Assembly: GCA_963834365.1 (NCBI GenBank)
Contig: CAWIBS010000040.1
Span: forward strand, 221,470 to 285,469
Length of the DNA stretch: 64,000 bases
Origin: CAWJAP01 sp963834365
GTDB lineage: Bacteria > Acidobacteriota > Vicinamibacteria > Vicinamibacterales > Vicinamibacteraceae
Reading direction: 5' to 3'
A program made the position numbers and the translations under genes. Of the stretch, positions 18,226 through 29,021 are shown piece after piece. Positions within the stretch are counted from its first letter, which is position 1. Each line of letters opens with the position of its first letter. The notes below the pieces were generated by a model, which was not told the origin of the DNA, searched no databases, and worked only from the letters and a program-made list of their open reading frames with translations.

Positions 18226-18499
18226 CGTCCATGATCAGATCGAGATTGCCGAAGCGATGCCGGCGCTTGCCATCGAGGTAGCGAAAACGCAACAGCGGCG
18301 GCGCGCCCGGTGCGATTCGCGGCCCGGCATCGAGTCGCTGCCTGGGATCTTCGGCAACCGACAGGACTCGCCCGGAAGCCGCGACCAGGGCAGTCAGCCG
18401 TTGCGCGGCCGCCTCGCTCAGGCCCGAGTCGGTGACGAACGCATCGATCGGCGGCGCGGACAACCCGTTCAGCACGAACCAAAGAGCGAGGACGGTCAT
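18212..18499 (-). CDS. Small protein with N-terminal hydrophobic segment
   Basis: 95 residues. The N-terminus MTVLALWFVLNGLSAPPIDA could be a signal peptide. The remainder is soluble and ends in a basic patch and RFGNLDLIMDDAGH. No family recognised. The ATG overlaps the stop of the large CRTAC1-TPR gene (ATGA) and its own 3' end overlaps the next TPR gene by 14 bases, so it is a real, coupled member of the operon rather than a chance frame. Confidence 0.6.
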   Translation of the reverse strand: MTVLALWFVLNGLSAPPIDAFVTDSGLSEAAAQRLTALVAASGRVLSVAEDPRQRLDAGPRIAPGAPPLLRFRYLDGKRRHRFGNLDLIMDDAGH

Positions 18500-21400
18500 C
18501 GGGACTTCAACTCCTCGAGGGCCCGGAGGACCAGCGCATCACCGGGTTTCCTGGCGAGGAACCGCTGCAGCACGTCGCGTGCTTTGTCGAAGTTGCCCAT
18601 TGTGGCATGGAGGCGCGCGAGGTTCATATACAGATCCCGGGCGTCCGGCGCAACCTGCAGACCGTACTGGAACGTCGCCAGCGCATCGTTCAGGCTGCCG
18701 TCTTGCGCATACACGATGCCCAGGTTGTTGATCGCGTCGGCATAGTCCCGCTTCGATTCAATGGCCTGCTGCAGCCAGCGGCGCGCCTCGTCGCCCCGAT
18801 TCTGGCGAGCGAACACCAGCCCGAGCTGATTGGCGGCCTCGGCATCCGCCGGATTGAGCTCCAGCGCGCGGCGCAGCTTCTGCTCCGCGGCGCCGAACTG
18901 CTCGAGTCGTGCGTAGATCAGCCCGGCATTCACGAGCACATCCACCAGGTCCGGCTGAAGCGACGAAGCCTTTTCGTAGGCGGCAATCGCCTCGTGCCAT
19001 CTCCCCTGGCCGGCGTCGAGGCCGCCGAAGCAGTTCCACAGCGCCGCTGAGCGATCGTTCAGCACTCGGGCTCGTTCCAGGTACTCTCGCGCGGGACCGT
19101 AGCGTTCGGCCTCGAGATGGATCTGGCCGATGCTCAGAAGGGCTTTGAAGTTGGACGGGGACTCGCGCGCCGCGGCTTCGAGATAGCGGAGCGCAGGCTC
19201 CGGATACCCTGCCCCGTAGAATGCCGCTCCCATCTGGAAGAACTTTCGAGCCGGCGGGGAGTAATACCGGCCGCGGAACGGGAGTGCGAGGGTCTCACGG
19301 GTGATTTGGCGCCCCGCGAGGACTTCATGCAATTGGCGGAGGTCACCACGAAAGGTGTTCCCATCGGGAAGCTCGGGGTAGATCTTGTGACAGAGGCCCC
19401 GTTCATCGACCAGCAGCACCAGGGGCACGCGGAATTCGGTGCGCCAGTCGAACAGATACCGCTGAAAGAGTGCATACATCGCCGCCACGTCCGGCGACTC
19501 GCGGTCGAGATCGATGACATCGACTGGAACGTCGGCCGGCAGCGCCGTGCCTGGACCGGCGGTGATGCACACGAAGCCAGGCCCCTTTCGATCGTCCGGC
19601 AAGGGAACGGCTTCGAGCAGCCAGGCTGGCGCACGTGCCAGCGTGTTCTCGCCGACGACCGGCTCGATTCCAGGGCTACCGGGGCCGGATCCCGCCTGAC
19701 GCGGCCGGAATGGTGTACGGACTACGCCGTCCGAGCCTTCCGTCAACGTATGGACGAACCCCGCCTCGAGGTCGTCGAACTCCTGGACCAGCCCTGACGG
19801 CCACGTGATGCGCGCGCGCCCGCCGGGCGCCTGGTCGAGGCCGAAGTGCAGGGTCTTCGTGTGTTGTGACAGGAAGCCGGACCCGGCCTGCACCCACCGC
19901 GTGATCGTGCGCGAATCGGTCTTCAGCCGGACCGACGCGCCAATCCCGTCACGGTTGGACCGCGTGCCGACGAGGCGGATGGCGAGAGAGCGGCGGCGAG
20001 CACCGCATTCGTTCCTGAACAGCCGCAGTTGTGGACCCAGGCGGCTTTTCAGGATCACATCGACACAGCCGTCGTTGTCGTAGTCGGTGACGGCGAAGGC
20101 GCGGCTGTCATCCGCAACGTCGAGCCCGGACACCCCGGAGGCATCGTAATAACGCCCGTTTCGCGCCACGTAGAACACGTTGCTTTCATGCCCGCTCCAG
20201 TTGTGGTCCTCGCGGATCCACTGGTTCAGGGCGTTCCACCCGTTCTCGTATGCATCCACGGAGACCTGGGTTGAAGGCGTGCGCGCCACCACGTGACGCC
20301 AGAAATACCCCTCCGCGTCTCTGAGTGTCGTCGCTCCCGGCTCGGTGTTCGTGATCATCCCCGCCGTCGCGTAGATCTCGGGAACACCATCGTTGTCGAA
20401 GTCGATCCCGTCGGCTGCCCACCCCCACCGGCCCATTTCGACGCCTTGCGCCGCCCCGGTCTCTTCGAACGTCCCGTCGCCGCGATTGCGATAGAGAGAG
20501 TTGCCTTTGCAATGACGATGGTAGGCCTCGAAGAGAGTCCCATCCGCTGTTGGCGGGAAGTTCTTCTGTCGAACGAGACGCTGCCCCACCGCCGACCACA
20601 TGTTCGCGACGTAGAGGTCTGGACGGCCGTCGCCATCGTAGTCGAACCAGGCGGCGCTCATCCCGGGCCCGATGTCCTCGACGCCGGCCTCCGCCGCGAC
20701 ATCGCGGAAGCGCCCGCGCGTGTTCTTGTACAGATTCTTGCGGCCGAAGTCGTTGGCGACGTAGAGGTCCGGCCAGCCGTCTCCGTCGTAGTCGCCCCAG
20801 GCGGCGGCAAAGCTGTAGCGGTTGTTGTTGTGGTCGAGACCGGTTTCCCGGGTCACGTCTTCGAAGAAGCCGCTGCCCGACGCTTCGAGCCGGTTCCTGA
20901 ACAGGTAGTTGGGCGGACCGTTTTGTGCGTCGTGATACGGCGCCGGGTATCGATACTGGTCCTCGCTCTGAAAATACACGTAGCAGCACAGATACAGGTC
21001 GACTCGTCCGTCGCCATCGAAGTCGGCCGCGGCCATCCCGGTGAAGCTGCCTTGCGGCGGCATGCGCGAACCTGAAGGCGTCGGGCGCATGTGCGAAGCG
21101 GCCGCTGCCGTCATTGAGGAAGAGCAGCGGTCCATTCGAGCGCAGGACCACCAGGTCCTGGCGTCCCGTGTTGCGCAGATCCAGGAACAGCGCGGAGCTG
21201 GTCCTGTCGAGCACGCCCAGACCCGAACGCTCGGTGATGTCGTCGAAGCTGCCGTCGCCGCGGTTCTTGTAGAGACGATCCGGCAGTCCCCCAGGCTGGC
21301 AGACGTAGATTTCGTCCCAGCCGTCACCATCGATGTCCCCGACGGCCACGCCGTTGGTCCCGTAGACGTCGATGCCACTGGCCGAATCGATCCTGGCGCG

Positions 21401-22103
21401 CCAATGCGGAACGCCGCGGCGGAGCTGTCGCTCGAACGACTCCGTCGCGGCAAACGCGCGGGCCGTGACGTCGACGAACAGCGGTTGCTCGGACGTTGCT
21501 CGGGTCTCCTCCAGCGGCGTGAACTCGAGCAGGCGATCGTCGCGCCAGACCTGTCGCCAGTGACCGACCCGGTATTCGAGGCCTCGAGGCGAACGGCCGC
21601 CGATCTCATAGCGAACCTGGACGCGAACGTCGTCCCCGGTCGCTGCCTCGATCCGCGTCACGAAGAACCGCGCGGCTCGAATGTCTCCCATCTCATCGAG
21701 CCATCGGCGGAGACCGGGCTCGAACGCTTCCGCATCGCCGTCGAAGACGCCTTCGAAGATCCCTTCGCCGATGGTCTTCAGCTGTCGCGGTCGGGGTGAA
21801 GCGCCGCGAAAGGCCTGGGCCAGCGGCAGCGCCTTCGTCCGCAGGATCTGCTGCAGCCGATCCGTGATCGCGACCGCGTCTTTCTCCAGGACGAACTCGT
21901 CGTGACCGGGATCGATTGAGCCGGCGCAGGATCTCGTACGGGTGCGGCTTCCGAAACCGCACGTCGAACGGGGAAGACAAAGCCGTCTGCGTGACGCCGT
22001 CGAACACCGATGCCGGCAAGGAAGACAACCAGACCAGCGTCCCTCCCTTCAGCGTCTGCCGAAGGAAGACGCGGCGCCCGAGATCAATGCGCGGCCTTGG
22101 CAT
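18496..22103 (-). CDS. Tat-exported CRTAC1-like FG-GAP/UnbV protein fused to TPR, two frameshifts
   Basis: About 1,200 residues after correcting two single-base shifts (near 21915 and near 21060). The N-terminus has a twin-arginine signal, GRRVFLRQTLKGGTLVWLSS, so export is via Tat in a folded state. Then follow an unrecognised region to about residue 250, a seven-bladed FG-GAP propeller with loops such as DIDGDGWDE, DFDGDGRVD, DYDGDGWPD, DYDGDGRPD, DFDNDGVPE and DYDNDGCVD, an ASPIC/UnbV domain (NRDGIGASVRLKTDSRT), and a thioredoxin-fold-like stretch lacking CxxC (VPLVLLVDERGLCHKIYP). At least six C-terminal TPR repeats close it. It starts 44 bases after the ThuA gene and overlaps the next start. 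Confidence 0.8.
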
Positions 22104-22147
22104 CACGTCCTTACGAAGCGAGCAACCCGGCCCGGTCGCTCGTCCGT

Positions 22148-23593
22148 CTACTCCGTCCGCGGGCGCGGCGTCGCGTCCGCGTCGAGGTCGCCGAGCGCGT
22201 ACTGCACGCCCGCGAGCAGATGCGCCAGCCATGGTCGGATCGCGTAGACACGCTCGCTGTGACCGTGCCCCTCGTAGAACAGCCGGCCCTGGCCCTCGCG
22301 ACGGATCCAGCACAGGCCGTAGTCGCCGTCGGTGCGCCGTGTCGCCGCAGGCTCCTTGGCCTTGTCCTCTTCGCCCATCTTCGCGTAGTCGACGCTCGTG
22401 AGCACACGCACCTTGGCGCGCGACCACGACTCCATCGGGAACGTATAGGTCTCGTCGCGGATCTCGAACGGCTGTCCCTTGAACGGCGCGTTGATGGGGC
22501 TCGCGGGGTCGTCGAGCCTGACGACGATGGGCTGGGGATCGTTCCAGTGCCACTTGAACCAGGCGCCGATCATCTGGTTGAAATCCGGCCACAGTGCCAC
22601 GTTCGGCGGCGGACCGGCAGGGCGCGCGGCGGCGCCCGGCCGTCGGGGTGTCATCGCGGCCATCATCCGAGGCGCCGCGTCCGCCAGGCTCACCGTCGCC
22701 GCCCCGCCGGCCAACGTCGCGAACCAGCTCGGGCCGAGGGCCTTGAGCTCGTCGCGCGTGAGCCGCCCGTCTTCGTTCGTATCGGCCTGAGAGACGAGCG
22801 CCGGTGCCATGAGCGGCCCGAGGCCGCCCCCCGTGCCGGGTGAGGCGGCGAGCCGCGCCGTCGCGGGGTCGCCGTGGTAGCCGTCGGAGGCCGCGTGGAT
22901 GCCCACGATCCCCTTGCCGCCGCGGATGAACGCCATGAGCGCAGCCTTCCGTGCCTCGTGCGCCGCATCGTCGCCGGGTTGGTCGAGGAAGAAGCCGGTC
23001 GTGTGATTCAGGAGGATGGCGTCGTATTGCGCGAGGGTCTGTGGGTTGATGTCTGCCGCGTCGTAAGTCGTGGTCGCCGTCCAGGCGCCAGTCCTCTTCC
23101 CCGCTTCCTCGATGGTCCTGGCCGTGAGCGGGATCGACGAGTGGACGAATCCGCGTGCCGTCGAGAGGATGAGGATCCGGCGCGGCCTCTTCGGCCGGGC
23201 CGGTGCAGACTCCGGGAGTGCGGCCAGCATGGCGTCCACGTCCTTCTGACATGGAATGCGCGGGCTGGAGCTGCGCCCGCCGCACTCGGCTTCGGGCGGC
23301 ATCGCGTGGTCGATGACGCCGCCGAGCTGCTGCGCGGAGATTGACCCGGTCTTCGTCGTGTCGGCCGCCGCGTACCAGCGGTCGAACGTGCTCGTCAGCT
23401 CGTCGGCCGTGAGCGACCCGTCTCGATCGGCGTCGAGGGCCCGCAACAAGGCGCCGCCCGGGCCGGCCGGAGCCGCTGGACGCGCCGGGGTCGGCGGTGC
23501 GGGCTGCTGTGCCGTGTGCCCGTCGCGCGCGCCGGCCCACGCGGCCGCACAGACCGCCGCAACCAGCGCAGAAATCCATCTCGTGCGACGCAT
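22148..23593 (-). CDS. Exported ThuA-like protein with EF-hand insertions
   Basis: 481 residues. Signal peptide (WISALVAAVCAAAWAGA). An N-terminal EF-hand pair follows, DADRDGSLTADE and a weak DTTKTGSISAQQ. Then a ThuA (trehalose-utilisation-like, class I glutamine amidotransferase fold) domain starts at RRILILSTARGFVHSS and includes GGKGIVGIHAASDGYHGD. About 90 residues carrying a third EF-hand, DTNEDGRLTRDEL, are inserted before the ThuA fold resumes at WPDFNQMIGAWFKWHWNDP and ends with GRLFYEGHGHSERVY. ThuA-like exported proteins occur in sugar-degradation loci; the activity is not established. It heads the operon whose next gene starts 44 bases later. Confidence 0.75.
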   Translation of the reverse strand: MRRTRWISALVAAVCAAAWAGARDGHTAQQPAPPTPARPAAPAGPGGALLRALDADRDGSLTADELTSTFDRWYAAADTTKTGSISAQQLGGVIDHAMPPEAECGGRSSSPRIPCQKDVDAMLAALPESAPARPKRPRRILILSTARGFVHSSIPLTARTIEEAGKRTGAWTATTTYDAADINPQTLAQYDAILLNHTTGFFLDQPGDDAAHEARKAALMAFIRGGKGIVGIHAASDGYHGDPATARLAASPGTGGGLGPLMAPALVSQADTNEDGRLTRDELKALGPSWFATLAGGAATVSLADAAPRMMAAMTPRRPGAAARPAGPPPNVALWPDFNQMIGAWFKWHWNDPQPIVVRLDDPASPINAPFKGQPFEIRDETYTFPMESWSRAKVRVLTSVDYAKMGEEDKAKEPAATRRTDGDYGLCWIRREGQGRLFYEGHGHSERVYAIRPWLAHLLAGVQYALGDLDADATPRPRTE

Positions 23594-23769
23594 GCTTCCT
23601 CCTCGGTGCAAGGCCCGCCAGTCTATTACAACGACTGGGGCGAGTCGCCCCATCCCGAGCCGAGAACGAATGCGGTGACGCTATACTTCGCAAGCTTGCT
23701 CCGATCCCAGGGTCCGGCCTGCAGGTGCGAGTCTGAACCGAGTGCCAGTGTGTCAGCAGAAGAGAGACG

Positions 23770-24550
23770 ATGACCGCAGGTGTGCTTCCCCACGCCGCCT
23801 CCCGTCCATCGGTCACCACTGGCGCGCGCGCCCCGGTGGGACGCCGCTGGTTCCACACGGCGGCGGCAGCCGTGATGCTCGCCCTCACCATCGCCGGTTT
23901 CCATCGGTGACTACCTGCGCGGCGTCGGCATGGGCGAGCGCACGATCGACCCGGCCGTGACGACGCTGGTCGTGGCGCATGGGTCGCTGGCCACGGCGTG
24001 GTTCGTGCTGTTCCTGGTGCAGGCGACGCTGATTCCGGCGGGCCGGCGGCGCGTGCACATGCGGCTTGGCTGGGCCGCGGCGGGCGTGGCGCTCGGTGTG
24101 GCCGTGAGCGGCAGCCTGCTGGCGGTGGAATCCGCGAGGCTCACCCCCGACATGCCGTTTCTGGGGATGGCCTATGGGGAGTTCCTGATGGTGATGCTTG
24201 CCGAGATGGTGGTCTTCGCGGCCTTCGCCGCGGCGGGGATCCTGTGGCGTCGCCGTCCGGAGCGCCACCGCGCGATGATGCTGCTCGCCAGCCTCAGCAT
24301 CCTCGCGGGCGCGACGGTCCGGATACCGATCTTCTATCCCGTCTTCGGCGAGGTCGGCTGGCAGGGGCTCTTCGGCCCGATCTTCACGCTCGGCGTGATC
24401 CTGGTCGGCGCGCGTGCGTGGCTCACGGCGAGGCTCGATCGCTGGATCACCGGCGGGTTCGTGGTCCTCGTCGCGGCCTATCTGCTGGCGACCACGGCCG
24501 CGGTCACACCTGCGAGCCGCGGGTTGCTGCGCGCCGCGTTCGGCTTCTGA
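23770..24550 (+). CDS. Multi-pass integral membrane protein, one frameshift
   Basis: About 259 residues when a single shift near 23908 is corrected. The ATG at 23770 follows a purine-rich AGAAGAGAGA site and encodes a first membrane helix (WFHTAAAAVMLALTIAGF). The second frame continues with GDYLRGVGMGERTIDP and six more helices, beginning VVAHGSLATAWFVLFLVQ. The histidine in the VAHG segment and RHRAMMLLASLSILAGA are typical of a DUF2306-like or cytochrome-type family often annotated only as 'hypothetical membrane protein'. An ATG at 23931 gives the shorter, uncorrected 206-residue version. It diverges from the ThuA gene. Confidence 0.65.
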
Positions 24551-24582
24551 CCCCATGTTCGCAGTGAGTAGCGGCGTGGCGA

Positions 24583-24640
24583 AGGATTCCCGATGCACGA
24601 CGGGAGGCTTTTTTCGGAGGACCTCCGCCCCGCCGGAGGC
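24583..24640 (+). terminator. Hairpin region after the membrane protein gene
   Basis: CCCG/CGGG with an 8-base loop is followed within four bases by TTTTTT (24610-24615), a weak intrinsic terminator. A second, perfect 6-bp stem CCTCCG-CCCCGC-CGGAGG lies at 24622-24639. Both are 30-90 bases beyond the stop at 24550. The rest of 24551-24785 shows no gene. Confidence 0.4.
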
Positions 24641-24785
24641 CACCGTGCGCCCTCCGGAACGCGCTGGCGGGAGTCCTCATCGCAAGCCACAATAGCTCAT
24701 CCAGTTAGCCGCCTCGTCGCGCGATCCCGGCATTGGCCTGCCGTGTGCTCTCGAAAGCGCGGATCGGAACCAAGTGAGGAGAACC

Positions 24786-27523
24786 ATGGCGACCAAGGAA
24801 CACGCTCGATTGGAAGAAGCCCGCAACGGAACCGCCGCCTGGAAGAAGTGGGGGCCGTATCTCAGCGAACGTCAGTGGGGCACGGTGCGCGAGGACTACA
24901 GCGAAACGGGCGACGCCTGGAACTTCTTCCCCCACGATCACGCCCGCTCCCGCGCCTACCGCTGGGGCGAAGACGGCCTCGCCGGCATCTCCGACGACAA
25001 GCAGCGCCTCTGCTTCAGCCTGGCCCTGTGGAACGGCAAGGATCCCGATCCTCAAGGAGCGGCTCTTCGGGCTGACCAACGGCCAGGGCAACCACGGCGA
25101 GGACGTGAAGGAGTACTACTTCTACCTCGATAGCACGCCGACCCACTCGTACATGAAATATCTCTACAAGTACCCGCAGGCGGCCTATCCCTACGGCGAC
25201 CTTGTATGGACGAACAGCCAGCGCTCGCGCCACGAGATGGAGTACGAGCTGCTCGATACCGGCATCTTCAACGACAATCGGTACTTCGACGTGTTCGTCG
25301 AGTACGCCAAGGGCGCGGCCGACGACATCCTGGTGAAGATCTCCGCGACCAACCGCGGACCGGACGCGGCCGACCTGCACCTCCTGCCGACGCTGTGGTT
25401 CCGCAACGACTGGTCGCGGTGGATTGCCGCCTCGAACCGGGCGGCCGAAAAGCCGCACCTGGAGCAGATCGAGGGGCCGGCCGGCACCTCTGCGGTCGCC
25501 GCCTCGCATCCGCTGCTGGGCTCGCTCGTGCTGTCGTGCGACGGCGACGTGCCGCTGCTCTTCACCGAGAACGAAACCAACCACGAACGGCTCTTCCCGG
25601 GGGAGAAGAACGAGAGCGCGCACGTCAAGGACGGCATCAACGACTTCGTGGTCAACGGCCGCCAGCACGCGGTGAATCCCGAGAAGCAGGGCACCAAGGT
25701 CGCGGCGCACTACCAGGTCAACGTCGGCGCCGGCAAGACGGCGGTGATTCGCCTGCGGCTCTCGAGCAGCGACCGTGAACAGAAGCGCCAGCCGTTCGGC
25801 AAGGCGTTCGACACGCTGTTCGACGAGAGGCGTCGTGAAGCCGACGAGTTCTACCAGGCCCTCACGCCGCCCTCAGCGAGCGCGGACGCGGCCAACGTGA
25901 TGCGCCAGGCCATTGCCGGCATGCTCTGGAGCAAGCAGTTCTTCTTCTTCGACGGCGACAACTGGCTGGACGAGCACAACTCCAACCCGCTCCATCACGG
26001 CTTCCGGCAAACCCGGAACTGGGAGTGGTTCCACATGCTGAACGAGGACGTCGTCTCGATGCCGGACAAGTGGGAGTACCCGTGGTACGCGGCCTGGGAC
26101 CTGGCCTTCCACGCGCTCCCGCTCTCGATCGCCGATCCCGACTTCGCCAAGAGTCAGATGACGCTGATGCTGCGCGGCTCCTACCTGCACCCGACCGGCC
26201 AGATGCCCGCCTACGAGTGGAACTTCAGCGACGTGAACCCGCCGGTCCACGCGTTCGCCACGCTCTTCCTCCACCGCACCGAGCAGGCCCTGCGCGGCGA
26301 AGTGGACTACGATTTCCTCACGGTCACGTTCAACAAGCTGCTGCTGAACTTCACCTGGTGGGTCAACCGCAAGGACCGGTTCGGCAAGAACGTGTTCGAG
26401 GGCGGCTTCCTCGGCCTCGACAACATCGGCGTGTTCGACCGGAGCGCGCCTTTGCCGACCGGCGGGCATCTCGAACAGGCGGACGGTACGGCCTGGATGG
26501 CCCTCTTCAGCCAGAACATGGTGGAGTTGGCCGTGGAGCTGGCCGCGCACGACCCCACGTACGAAGACATGGTGTCCAAGTTCATCGAGCACTTCTACTT
26601 CATCGCCGTGGGCATGAACCGCGAGGGCCCGGACGGCATGTGGGACGAGGAGGACGGCTTCTACTACGACGTGCTGCGACTCCCGGACGGACGGTCCACG
26701 CGCCTCAAGGTCCGCTCGATGGTCGGGCTCCTCCCGCTGGCCGCCACCACGGTGGTCGAGAAGTGGCAGCGCGAGCGGGTCCCGCGGGTGACGGCCGCCC
26801 TCCAGGAACGCCAGCGCCGGATGCCTGAACTGGCGAAGACGATGCACGCGACGGGCCCGGGGCACCTCGGCGTGGCCGAGCGGGGACATACTGGCGCTGG
26901 TCAACCAGGACCGGCTCCGGCGGATCCTGTCGAAGATGCTCGACGAGAACGAGTTCCTGGGGCCGCACGGCATCCGGGCGCTCTCGAAGTTCCACGAGCG
27001 GCACCCGTACACCTTCTACGTGCACGGGCACGAACACCGCGTGGACTACCTGCCGGCCGAATCGAACAACGGGATGTTCGGCGGCAACTCCAACTGGCGC
27101 GGGCCCGTCTGGCTGCCGGTCAACGTGATCCTGATCAGGGCGCTCCTGAACTACTTCACGTACTACGGCGACAGCTTCAAGGTGGAATGCCCGACGGGCT
27201 CCGGCAGGATGATGAATCTCTTCGAGGTCGCCAAGGAGATCGCCGACCGCCTCGCGGGCATCTTCCTCAAGGACAAGTCCGGGCGACGGCCGGTCTACGG
27301 CGGCACGAAGACGTTCCAGGAGGACCCGCACTGGCGCGACTACATCCTCTTCTACGAGTATTTCCACGGCGACAACGGCGCGGGCCTGGGCGCCAGCCAC
27401 CAGACGGGATGGACGGGCGCGGTCGCGTCGCTGATTCAGCTCTTTGGCCTGCTCGACGCGGAAAAGCTGCTCGCGGCCGGCAAGGGCGGCGCCTTCACTC
27501 GTGGAACATCCCGTGTCAGCTGA
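24786..27523 (+). CDS. GH63-type glucosidase, two frameshifts
   Basis: About 912 residues after correcting two homopolymer indels: an extra C near 25043 (KDP to ILKERLFGLTNGQGN) and an extra G near 26883 (SVAER-like to ILALVNQD). A GTGAGGAGAACC site precedes the ATG. The (alpha/alpha)6-barrel region is clear: QFFFFDGDNWLDEHN, RNWEWFHMLNEDVVSMPD, then YPWYAAWDLAFHALPL with the likely general-acid Asp, and later FGGNSNWRGPVWLPVN and SHQTGWTGAVASL. No signal peptide, so intracellular. Family members hydrolyse alpha-glucosides of short oligosaccharides. It is followed directly by a GH13 enzyme and a SemiSWEET transporter, pointing to use or turnover of a storage or compatible sugar. Confidence 0.8.
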
Positions 27524-27524
27524 C

Positions 27525-29015
27525 ATGGCCACGCCGCGCCATCCCTCGCTCTACCAGATCAACACGCGCGTCTGGCTGACGGCGCTGGCCCGGTCGCTGG
27601 GCCGGCCCGCCACGCTGGACGACATCCCGGACGCCGAGCTCGACGCCCTGGCCGGTATGGGCTTCGACTGGATCTGGTTCCTGAGCGTCTGGCAGACGGG
27701 CCCGGCGGGACAGCGCGTCTCGCGCGCCAACCCGGAGTGGCGGCACGAATTCCAGGACACGCTACTGGACCTCTGCGAGGACGACATCGCGGGGTCTGGT
27801 TTCGCCATCACCGGATACGACGTCCACGATCAGCTGGGAGGAGATGCTGCGCTTGCGCGCCTGCGCGCGCGGCTCCGCGCGCGCGGCCTCCGGCTGCTGC
27901 TCGATTTCGTCCCGAATCACACCGGCATGGATCACCCGTGGGTGCAGGCGCACCCCGAGTACTTCGTCCAGGGCACCGACGACGACCTCGCGCGCGCGCC
28001 GCAGAACTACACGCGGCTCCAGGACGCGCTCGGCGGTCGCGTGTTCGCCTACGGACGCGATCCGTACTTCGCCGGGTGGCCCGACACGCTGCAGTTGAAC
28101 TACGCGAATCCCGCCACACAGGAGGCGATGATCGCGACGCTCGCGAAGATCGCCGGACAGTGCGATGGCGTGCGCTGCGACATGGCGATGCTGGTGCTCC
28201 CCGACGTGTTCGAGCGGACGTGGGGCCTCCGCGCGGAGCCCTTCTGGCCGCGAGCCACCGCGCGCGTGCGCGAGCAGGCGCCCGGCTTCTGCTTCATGGC
28301 CGAGGTCTACTGGGATCTCGAATGGACGCTGCAGCAGCAGGGATTCGACTACACGTACGACAAGCGGCTGTACGACCGGCTCCGCGACGGGCACGTCCGG
28401 CCGGTCCGCGAGCACTTCCACGCCGGCCACGATTACCAGAACAAGATGGCCCGCTTCCTGGAAAACCACGACGAGCCGCGCGCGGCCGCGGCGTTCGCCC
28501 CCGGCGCCCACGAGGCGGCGGCTGTCATCACGTTCCTGTCGCCTGGGCTGCGCTTCTTTCATCAGGGGCAATTCGAAGGATCAAGGAAGCGGATCTCTCC
28601 GCACCTGGTTCGCGGTCCGGTCGAGCCGGTGGATCAGCGCCTGCAGCAGTTCTACGACCGGCTCCTCACAGCGCTGAAGCTCCCGGCCGTGCGCGACGGC
28701 GGGTGGCAACTGCTCGAGTGCCGGCCGGCCTGGGAGGGCAACTGGACCTCGGACTGCTTCGTCGCGTACGCGTGGCAAGGACCCGACGGCGGGAGGGTCG
28801 TGGTCGCGGTGAACTACGCGCCCAATCAGAGCCAGTGCTACGTCGCGCTGCCGTTCGGCGATCTCGCCGGCGCCGAATGGCGGCTGGCGGATCAGATTGA
28901 GGGCGCCGTCTACGACCGCGACGGCGGCGACCTTCAGCATCGCGGGTTGTACGTGGACGCGACGCCGTGGCAGGCGTCCGTGTTTACCCTCATCCGGAGG
29001 TCTTCAGGAGCCTGA
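27525..29015 (+). CDS. GH13 alpha-amylase-family glycosidase
   Basis: 496 residues, no signal peptide. The three catalytic carboxylates of the TIM barrel are visible: nucleophile Asp in DGVRCDMAM (about residue 220), acid/base Glu in FMAEVYWD (about 257), and the transition-state Asp in ENHDEPR (about 315). The LLDFVPNHTG strand (conserved region I) precedes them. It lacks some starch-binding loops and resembles the cytosolic sucrose/trehalose-acting GH13 enzymes. The ATG at 27525 comes one base after the GH63 stop; a GTG at 27513 would overlap it. Operon partner of the GH63 enzyme and SemiSWEET. Confidence 0.85.
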   Translation: MATPRHPSLYQINTRVWLTALARSLGRPATLDDIPDAELDALAGMGFDWIWFLSVWQTGPAGQRVSRANPEWRHEFQDTLLDLCEDDIAGSGFAITGYDVHDQLGGDAALARLRARLRARGLRLLLDFVPNHTGMDHPWVQAHPEYFVQGTDDDLARAPQNYTRLQDALGGRVFAYGRDPYFAGWPDTLQLNYANPATQEAMIATLAKIAGQCDGVRCDMAMLVLPDVFERTWGLRAEPFWPRATARVREQAPGFCFMAEVYWDLEWTLQQQGFDYTYDKRLYDRLRDGHVRPVREHFHAGHDYQNKMARFLENHDEPRAAAAFAPGAHEAAAVITFLSPGLRFFHQGQFEGSRKRISPHLVRGPVEPVDQRLQQFYDRLLTALKLPAVRDGGWQLLECRPAWEGNWTSDCFVAYAWQGPDGGRVVVAVNYAPNQSQCYVALPFGDLAGAEWRLADQIEGAVYDRDGGDLQHRGLYVDATPWQASVFTLIRRSSGA

Positions 29016-29021
29016 GGCGTG

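Noticed and set aside
24786..27523. Programmed ribosomal frameshifting in the GH63 gene
   Set aside because: The two breaks are extra bases in C and G runs with no slippery heptamer or stimulatory structure; similar breaks are everywhere in the window.
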